A stretch of DNA of 34,943 bases from Candidatus Hydrogenedentota bacterium (GTDB lineage: Bacteria > Hydrogenedentota > Hydrogenedentia > Hydrogenedentales > JAGMZX01): NCBI GenBank assembly GCA_018005585.1, contig JAGMZX010000052.1, positions 1 to 34,943 on the forward strand. The letters run 5' to 3'. Positions 30,501-34,943 of the stretch are shown piece after piece. Both the position numbers and the translations under genes were made by a program. Each line of letters begins with the position of its first letter. Within the stretch, counting starts at the first letter, position 1. The notes under the pieces are model-generated. The model worked only from the letters and a program-made list of their open reading frames with translations. It was not told the origin of the DNA and searched no databases.

Positions 30501-32628
30501 CGCCGACTCGCTGACCGCTTCCGCTGACGGCGGGGCGAACAGCGGCGAACCAGGCACCGTCGGCTTCTTCCAGCATGCGGACGACGGTTCGATGTTCGAT
30601 TTCATCGCGGGTCCCGCATGGCGGTTCCAAACCAATGATATCGAGGCCATCGTTTACCGCAATATCACGATTCGGGATTCGGCCGCAGCCACCTATGAAA
30701 GTGACGTGCCGCTCAGTGCCGAAGGCGACTTTCTGGTGACGGGCGCCGCGACCCTGAGTGTCTACCGCGGCGAACCGTTGCCATTTGCGCAGGTAGCATT
30801 CGCCTGCGCCAACCTGACCGTCAACGATGGCGGTGTTCTCATCGGCAATTTCGCAATCGATACCGGGAACCTGACTATCGGCCCACTGAGTGCGATTCGT
30901 GCCGATGGTTGCGGTTATCCTTCCGGCACGGGGCCGGGCGCTGCGACAAACTGGGATTCCGGCGGCGGCTACGGCGGCGTGGGCGGCGGGCCGGGCGGCG
31001 GGCCGACCTACGGGTCCGATCTCGAACCCGTGGACCCCGGCAGCGGTGGCGGCACAGGCGAGGGCGGCGCGGGCGGCGGCATGCTTCGCGTGAATGCCGC
31101 CAACACGGTCACCGTCCACGGCTATTTGACCTCGGACGGCGTGAATCCCGGGAACTGCAATGGGGGTGGTTCCGGCGGCAGCATCTACCTTACCTGCAAT
31201 CTCCTGGCCGGCACAGGCAGCATTACGGCCAACGGCGGCGCGGCCGACTGCGGCGCGTTCGGCGGCGGCGGCGGCCGTATCAACGTCCGCTATGTGGAGA
31301 CGCTCTACAGCGGGACGCTGCTGGCGTACGGCAGCACCGGCGGCGCCGATGGCACGGTGATGCAGATGTCCCTGCCTACGGCCGATTTCATCGCGGACCC
31401 CGTCACGGGCGCCACGCCGTTGCAAGTACAGTTTACGGACACATCGAATCCCGGCGACGGGCAGACGGTCAGTTCGTGGACGTGGGATTTCGGTGATGGG
31501 GACACAAGCGACGAGCAGAGTCCGCTTCACGCGTACCTGACTCCCGGTTCATTCACCGTCTCGCTGACGATAACGACGGCCGCGGGCGCGGACACGGAGA
31601 CCAAGACGGGATTCATCCTCGTGAATCCCACGATTTCGGGTATGGTTACCGCGAACGGCGCCGGGCTGGCGGGCGTAACCCTCGCCGGACTGCCGGGTAA
31701 CCCCGTCACCGGTGCCGACGGTCTCTACAGCGTTGAGGTTCCTTACAACTGGACCGGCTCGGTCACCCCCACGCTCACAGGAACGACCTTTGAGCCCGCC
31801 TCGCGCGACTATGCGAACCTGACCGCCAATGCGACGGAGCAAGACTACACGGCCGTGAACCCGGTCATTTCCGGCAGCGTCACCGCGAACGGCGCCGGGC
31901 TGGCGGGCGTAACCCTCGCCGGACTGCCGGGTAACCCCGTCACCGGTGCCGACGGTCTCTACAGCGTTGAGGTTCCTTACAACTGGACCGGCTCGGTCAC
32001 CCCCACGCTCACAGGAACGACCTTTGAGCCCGCCTCGCGCGACTATGCGAACCTGACCGCCAACGCGACGGAGCAAGACTACACGGCCGTGAACCCGGTT
32101 ATCTCGGGCATGGTGACTGCGTATGGAGACCCGCTGGAAGGGGTAACGATGACTGGACTGCCCGGAAACCCCGTGACCGGGAGCGACGGCGGCTACAGCG
32201 TGGAAGTCCCGTACAATTGGACCGGGACCGTGACCCCTGCGCTCGAGAACTACGGATTCGAGCCGGAATCACGCTCCTACACTAACCTGACCGAGGGCCA
32301 GGCCAACCAGGATTACGATGGCGCGATCCTGAGTCATTCGGCGGATCCCAACGGCGATGGCCAGATTAATCTGACGGAACTGTTGCGCGTGATTCAGTTC
32401 TACAACTCCGGCGGATTCCACTGTGAAGAAGGAACGGAAGACGGCTACGCGCCAGGGCCGGGCGACCAGACTTGCGCGCCTCACTCCAGCGACTACGCGC
32501 CGTCCGGACCCGATTGGCGGATCGTGCTGACGGAACTGCTCCGTATCATCCAATTCTACAACTCGGGCGGGTATCACCCGTGTCCGGATGAAGGCACGGA
32601 AGACGGGTTCTGCCCCGGTCCGGCCTGA
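27535..32628 (+). CDS. giant secreted Gly-rich repeat protein with PKD, Ig-like repeats and dockerin-like C-terminus
   Basis: A 1697-residue exported protein with AGGAGA about eight bases before the ATG. The signal peptide is residues 1 to about 33 (ends PARGA). Five repeats of about 260 residues follow, centred on W-x-x-GGSYGG / YGSA / GSGGG cores near residues 102, 360, 619, 878 and 1139. Each has a beta-strand-rich part and a Cys pair (DTC-x-GAG... and STC-x-NGGGGGGR in most copies) that could form a disulfide. A PKD domain (about 1281-1364, SSWTWDFGDGD) is next, then three 78-residue Ig-like units (from 1364, 1442 and 1520) with PGNPVTG and VPYNWTG. The C-terminus (about 1605-1697) has DPNGDGQINLTELLRVIQFY and a second LTELLRIIQFYNSGGY helix with Cys pairs, a dockerin/EF-hand-like module. 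Likely a surface or matrix protein; function unknown. Confidence 0.92.
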   Translation: MYASVGPVCRLFSASVLLFGIVFAGSSLPARGADLVVTSDTVLGPDLTLEFDNVKVDNDATLTLLGSMTLIVNGELEVGENCTISANGTGFGVGEGPGGSSEWWRGGSYGGVGGGGPAIYGSAAEPVDEGSGGGESAGGGAIRLEVGDTAVIDGTVSANGIDTCSGAGAGGTVYLVTGDLEGSGDITANGGNSTCDNGGGGGGRVAVYYTTSSFVGGAWAFGGSGSTPGEAGTVGFFDQSNPGLLSLRAGHAWRFEEGDPVEYSTVTLSGSAATYEGGVTEITSAFMSIENASTLDLYGRTFPYPVLTLNVGSLNIAGTSQVLGNLVIHATENVAIEVGSAVAASGAGNPAGAGPGAGSEWWRGGSYGGVGGGGPATYGSAAYPTDFGSGGGESGSGGAVRLDVTGALTLNGVVAANGVDTCSGAGSGGSVYITAGTLGGSGAIEATGGQSTCGDGGGGGGRIAVYCGNPASAFLGITNVSAGGGGVLAAPGTAAFFDTTNPDSHNLYSTGSWRFENGDPTTYGDVTFADCAAAYPPDSGITAQSFTMQGDSRLTAYDRTLPLAPFTLDVAGLSLLDTSMIEGNITINASGDITIEQDAGIYADGAGYPALSGPGAGWEWYRGGSYGGRGADGPDPYGSAVMPEDMGSGGGESAGGGAVFLQAAGTLTLAGQVTANGLDTCAGAGSGGTVNVSAGTLTGTGMLIANGGASTCGNGGGGGGRVVLYYGDGAPGVLLAASGGGGGAVGADGTCGLFNNGDPANVDFTSGPCWRFQNNDAGLVAYHDMLLSHASTTFEDGVSLDASGSVTISDGTSLSPFESRSGALELTCTSLTVGNANSTLTGNITVHAGDMALESSCHLSADGCGYGPNEGPGGAADWYIGGSHGGRGGSGAEPYGSAVAPVERGSGGGDTGGYGGGAIRLDISGTLTIDGLVSATAQDTCDGAGAGGSIYITANELAGMGNLIANGGNSTCGNDGGGGGRIAVYAATGADSLTASADGGANSGEPGTVGFFQHADDGSMFDFIAGPAWRFQTNDIEAIVYRNITIRDSAAATYESDVPLSAEGDFLVTGAATLSVYRGEPLPFAQVAFACANLTVNDGGVLIGNFAIDTGNLTIGPLSAIRADGCGYPSGTGPGAATNWDSGGGYGGVGGGPGGGPTYGSDLEPVDPGSGGGTGEGGAGGGMLRVNAANTVTVHGYLTSDGVNPGNCNGGGSGGSIYLTCNLLAGTGSITANGGAADCGAFGGGGGRINVRYVETLYSGTLLAYGSTGGADGTVMQMSLPTADFIADPVTGATPLQVQFTDTSNPGDGQTVSSWTWDFGDGDTSDEQSPLHAYLTPGSFTVSLTITTAAGADTETKTGFILVNPTISGMVTANGAGLAGVTLAGLPGNPVTGADGLYSVEVPYNWTGSVTPTLTGTTFEPASRDYANLTANATEQDYTAVNPVISGSVTANGAGLAGVTLAGLPGNPVTGADGLYSVEVPYNWTGSVTPTLTGTTFEPASRDYANLTANATEQDYTAVNPVISGMVTAYGDPLEGVTMTGLPGNPVTGSDGGYSVEVPYNWTGTVTPALENYGFEPESRSYTNLTEGQANQDYDGAILSHSADPNGDGQINLTELLRVIQFYNSGGFHCEEGTEDGYAPGPGDQTCAPHSSDYAPSGPDWRIVLTELLRIIQFYNSGGYHPCPDEGTEDGFCPGPA
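27826..31376 (+). repeat. five tandem ~780-bp coding repeats
   Basis: The Gly-rich module recurs five times at a period of about 774-783 bp, with cores near 27838, 28612, 29389, 30166 and 30949. Copies 1 and 2 are most alike; copy 5 is the most diverged and lacks the aromatic RGG core. The codons are GGC-rich, so nucleotide similarity is inflated by composition. Confidence 0.8.
31624..32325 (+). repeat. three tandem 234-bp coding repeats, two nearly identical
   Basis: Units begin at 31624, 31858 and 32092, each 234 bp (78 codons). From 31651 to about 31862 the first unit matches the second at every base but one (AAT versus AAC in the NLTANAT stretch). The third unit is clearly diverged. This points to a recent duplication or gene conversion of units one and two. 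Confidence 0.93.
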
Positions 32629-32644
32629 CAGCCAGACAACACGC

Positions 32645-32678
32645 TTCGCGGGCGGCGGCGTTCATCGCCGCCCGCGAA
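32645..32678 (+). terminator. strong 13-bp hairpin after the giant gene
   Basis: TTCGCGGGCGGCG and CGCCGCCCGCGAA are perfect complements around an 8-base loop GCGTTCAT, 16 bp after the stop codon. No T-run follows (TCCGGGGG), so it may be a factor-dependent terminator or an RNA 3'-end stabiliser instead of a classical intrinsic terminator. Confidence 0.6.
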
Positions 32679-32859
32679 TCCGGGGGGCAGGGGAACGCGG
32701 CGCCGTTGCGCGTGACAGAACGGCCGTGTTCGTGCATAGCGGCTTCAGGCGGGTGTGTGCCCGCTGGAGGATAGGCAGAATGGCCTTCCGGTCCGCGGGC
32801 GCGTACAGCAGAAGGCCGTTGAATTGTGTCTTGGCCCAAGATACGGAAAGGAGGCTGTC

Positions 32860-34533
32860 ATGCTTACCGTAACACGTTCCTGTTTTCCCGGTTGGCTCGT
32901 ACTGGCTGCTTGTCTTGCCGGCCTATGGTCTGGAGCCGCCGCCGCGGATGTGCCGCAGACCATAAACCATCAAGGCGTGGTCCAGGTGGGTATCACCCCG
33001 TTCTCGGGCACGGGGTCGTTCCGCTTTGCGATCATGGAAAACGGTGGAGGGCTCAGCCTCTGGACCAATGACGGTTCTAACATCGGGACCGGACTGATGC
33101 CCGCGAATGCCGTCTCGCTGGAGGTCAACAACGGCGTTTACAGCGTGCGTCTGGGAGACACGGCTCTCTACGGCAACATGGTCGCATTGCCGCCGTCGGC
33201 CCTCGCGGACGACGGCAACGGCCTGTCGCTCCGCATCTGGTTTGACGACGGCGCCCATGGCGCGCAGGAACTCTTGCCCGTGCAGCCTTTGACCAGCGCG
33301 CCGTTCGCCTACCGCGCCGGCGATGCGGAAATGCTCGGCGGGAGGCCCGCGTCCCATTATTCGACGTACGAGGACGGCTATTTCACGCATCTATTCATCG
33401 AAGAGGGGCAATTGGAGGTCACGGGGCCCGGAAACGCCATTTCCTCCCTCTCCACCGGCGCGGACACGGCCGCCGTGCTTGGTGAAAACTACGACGGCAA
33501 TGAAGGCGTGGGCGTGCACGGCACGGCCGCCGGCGCGGAGGCCATAGGGGTCCTTGGGGAGGCCACCGGCGAAAACGGCACGGCCGTGATTGGACACGGG
33601 CCGAACACCGGCGTGGGCGTGCTGGGGACCGGAGGCACAGGCGTGTTCGGACAGTCCCTACCGTCGGGCGGCGTAGCTGTCAAGGGGTACGCCTATGACG
33701 GCGGGGCGGTCACTAACTACGGCGGCTGGTTTCACGCGCAGGCGTTGACCGGCAAAGGCGTCTACGGCGAAACGGCCGGTGACCGGGGCATAGGCGTGCA
33801 CGGAAAATCCACCACCACGGGCGGAAGCCTTAACTACGGGGGATACTTCGAGGCAGTCGGCCCCGTGGGACGCGGCCTCTATGCTTCCGCCGCCGGCGAT
33901 TACGGCGTTGGCGTGGACATCTTCACCGAGGGCGCCAATGGACTCGGGTTGCATGCCTATAACGACTACAATGGCCTGAGAGCGGAACTTGCCGGCCCTG
34001 ACAGCGCCGGGTACTTCGAAGGCGACGTCGTGACCACGGAGGCTTACAAGTACCAGAGCCCGAAGTCGTACACCAGACAAATTCCCGCAACCACGTTCCA
34101 CGTGTCCAGCCTCACCAGCAGCGCCAATCAAGAACTCGAATGGCATTCCGGTGGATATGTGAGCAGGGTTTCGGGCGGGTCCGGAAATTCGACGCTTATG
34201 GCTCCCGTTGACCTGCCTCAAGGAGCAACCATGACGGCTCTCAATATGTATTACTATGACGGCGATCCTGATGACGAGTTTTATGTCGATATGGATCTCT
34301 ATGCGCGTGAGATGACGGGCATCTCTCCACCCGCCATAGCCTCAACCTCCCTTACAACGACGGGGGCGAGTTCAGACGTCCGGGTTGTGACCGATACCAC
34401 TTTCACGGCATCCGGTGTGGACAATAGAGAGTATCAGTATCACCTGTGGTGTTCGTTGGGACCCATGACTGGCCTTGGTATGCGCTTCTACGGCGCCAGC
34501 ATTGAATATACTCTCGAGACGGTGGCCCCTTGA
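32860..34533 (+). CDS. secreted protein with GVGVxG-type beta repeats
   Basis: A 557-residue exported protein; AAAGGAGG precedes the ATG. The signal peptide (residues 1 to about 29) ends WSGAAAA before DVPQTINHQG. The N-terminal domain (about 30-170) contains INHQGVV, FRFAIMENGGG and LTSAPFAYRAGDAE, a layout I know from many uncharacterised secreted bacterial proteins and phage-fibre-like proteins. Residues about 200-390 are short repeats such as GVGVHGTAAG, IGVLGEATG, GVGVLGTGG, GVYGETAGDRGIGVHG, suggesting a beta-solenoid or trimeric fibre. The C-terminal ~150 residues look like a separate beta domain. I chose the ATG at 32860 because of the ribosome binding site and signal. Function unknown. 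Confidence 0.88.
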   Translation: MLTVTRSCFPGWLVLAACLAGLWSGAAAADVPQTINHQGVVQVGITPFSGTGSFRFAIMENGGGLSLWTNDGSNIGTGLMPANAVSLEVNNGVYSVRLGDTALYGNMVALPPSALADDGNGLSLRIWFDDGAHGAQELLPVQPLTSAPFAYRAGDAEMLGGRPASHYSTYEDGYFTHLFIEEGQLEVTGPGNAISSLSTGADTAAVLGENYDGNEGVGVHGTAAGAEAIGVLGEATGENGTAVIGHGPNTGVGVLGTGGTGVFGQSLPSGGVAVKGYAYDGGAVTNYGGWFHAQALTGKGVYGETAGDRGIGVHGKSTTTGGSLNYGGYFEAVGPVGRGLYASAAGDYGVGVDIFTEGANGLGLHAYNDYNGLRAELAGPDSAGYFEGDVVTTEAYKYQSPKSYTRQIPATTFHVSSLTSSANQELEWHSGGYVSRVSGGSGNSTLMAPVDLPQGATMTALNMYYYDGDPDDEFYVDMDLYAREMTGISPPAIASTSLTTTGASSDVRVVTDTTFTASGVDNREYQYHLWCSLGPMTGLGMRFYGASIEYTLETVAP

Positions 34534-34587
34534 TTTGGCCTTGTGGTTTGTCTCGCGGTGAACAAAAGAACCTGAAGGAGATTAACC

Positions 34588-34943
34588 ATGAGCCACTTCA
34601 GAACATGGGCGTTACCGGTCCAGGCGGCAATCCTGCTTGCCACAGGCTCGGCTTACGCTGCAACCTCAGCGGACTATGCCATTCCCATCACTGCCATCGA
34701 CAGCGGTGGCGATACCGGCATCGCCTTGGATTATGCGGCTGTAACCGCCACCGCTCAAACAGGTGAAACAGGTTTTGCCGCATCCTCGGCGTATGCTATC
34801 CAGTATGGATACATCCCTATGCTCCTCCAGACAATCGGCGGCGAGGGCGAAGGCGAAGGCGAAGGCGAGGGCGAGGGCGAGGGAGAGGGAGAGGGGGAAG
34901 GCGAGGGCGAAGGCGAGGGCGCCGGCGAGGGCGAAGGCGACGG
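34588..34943 (+). CDS. exported protein with (Gly-Glu)n linker, 3' truncated by window end
   Basis: The reading frame is open to the end of the window (118 codons plus two bases). GAAGGAGA precedes the ATG. The signal peptide is LPVQAAILLATGSAYA, probably cleaved before ATS. A short domain follows with two similar segments (SADYAIPITAIDSGGDTG and SSAYAIQYGYIPML), then a linker of alternating Gly-Glu from residue 85 with one Ala interruption. Such linkers commonly join a secreted domain to a C-terminal module in Hydrogenedentes-like proteins. The rest is outside this window. Confidence 0.8.
   Translation, partial: MSHFRTWALPVQAAILLATGSAYAATSADYAIPITAIDSGGDTGIALDYAAVTATAQTGETGFAASSAYAIQYGYIPMLLQTIGGEGEGEGEGEGEGEGEGEGEGEGEGEGAGEGEGD
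34840..34943 (+). repeat. GGCGAR hexanucleotide microsatellite in coding sequence
   Basis: A run of about 17 units of GGCGAG/GGCGAA (with GGAGAG, GGGGAA and GCCGGC variants) encodes Gly-Glu dipeptides. The unit length is a multiple of three, so slippage would change linker length without shifting the frame. Confidence 0.9.

Noticed and set aside
30097-31530. 477-codon minus-strand frame opposite the giant gene
   Set aside because: Its Ala/Arg/Val-rich sequence mirrors the GGC-rich repeats of the sense gene; periodic antisense frames are expected from the repeat composition.
34840-34943. Possible CRISPR-like or VNTR array
   Set aside because: The unit is six bases, has no spacers, and encodes a continuous Gly-Glu linker, so it is a coding microsatellite.

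Overview
The window reads as a piece of chromosome from a GC-rich, Gram-negative-type bacterium. It has a diderm Mla-type lipid-transport operon, lipoproteins and secreted proteins. Three features at the right end resemble what is known from Candidatus Hydrogenedentes (Hydrogenedentota) and related Planctomycetota/Verrucomicrobiota-like lineages: a Gly-Glu hexanucleotide-encoded linker, a duplicated Cys-containing dockerin-like C-terminus, and large Gly-rich surface proteins. That assignment is inference from sequence style; there is no rRNA or other marker here to prove it. No phage, insertion sequence, CRISPR, tRNA or rRNA was recognised.

Left part (1-7.7 kb). The order is a small membrane-anchored protein, a tiny DUF2905-like membrane protein, a Hanks-type Ser/Thr kinase with one membrane span and long charged coiled coils, and a family-2 glycosyltransferase fused to TPR-like repeats. 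Then come three tandem, divergent paralogues of an unrecognised membrane-anchored family (4005-7719) that share an H-x2-E-x3-DNR signature. A readable terminator and promoter lie between the first and second.

Central housekeeping block (7.7-12.3 kb). On the minus strand are mazG-like, dnaA, def and recR. The 361 bp upstream of dnaA hold three DnaA-box-like 9-mers at exact 11-bp spacing plus an AT-rich palindrome, so this is a candidate replication origin or dnaA autoregulatory region. pdxA runs divergently from mazG and is translationally coupled to a secreted FG-GAP repeat protein.

Middle (13.5-19.2 kb, minus strand). A compact MoxR ATPase - DUF58 - transmembrane transglutaminase operon is preceded by an alpha/beta hydrolase whose nucleophile-elbow serine is replaced by glycine.

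19.2-26.1 kb, plus strand. ligA heads a tightly packed run: a STAS-MlaE fusion permease, an MlaF ATPase, an MCE/MlaD protein, an auxiliary lipoprotein, and a deacetylase-fold-like protein of unknown function. Junctions overlap or nearly touch, except for short gaps either side of mlaF. Together they suggest an outer-membrane lipid trafficking unit transcribed from the ligA promoter.

Right end (26.2-34.9 kb). A DPM1-like glycosyltransferase (minus strand) is followed by a 532-bp leader region and a cassette of exported proteins. These are a 1697-residue protein (five ~260-residue Gly-rich repeats, PKD, three 78-residue Ig-like repeats, duplicated C-terminal helix module), a 557-residue secreted protein with GVGVxG-type repeats, and the start of a third exported protein whose (Gly-Glu)n linker runs off the window. 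Each has its own strong ribosome binding site.
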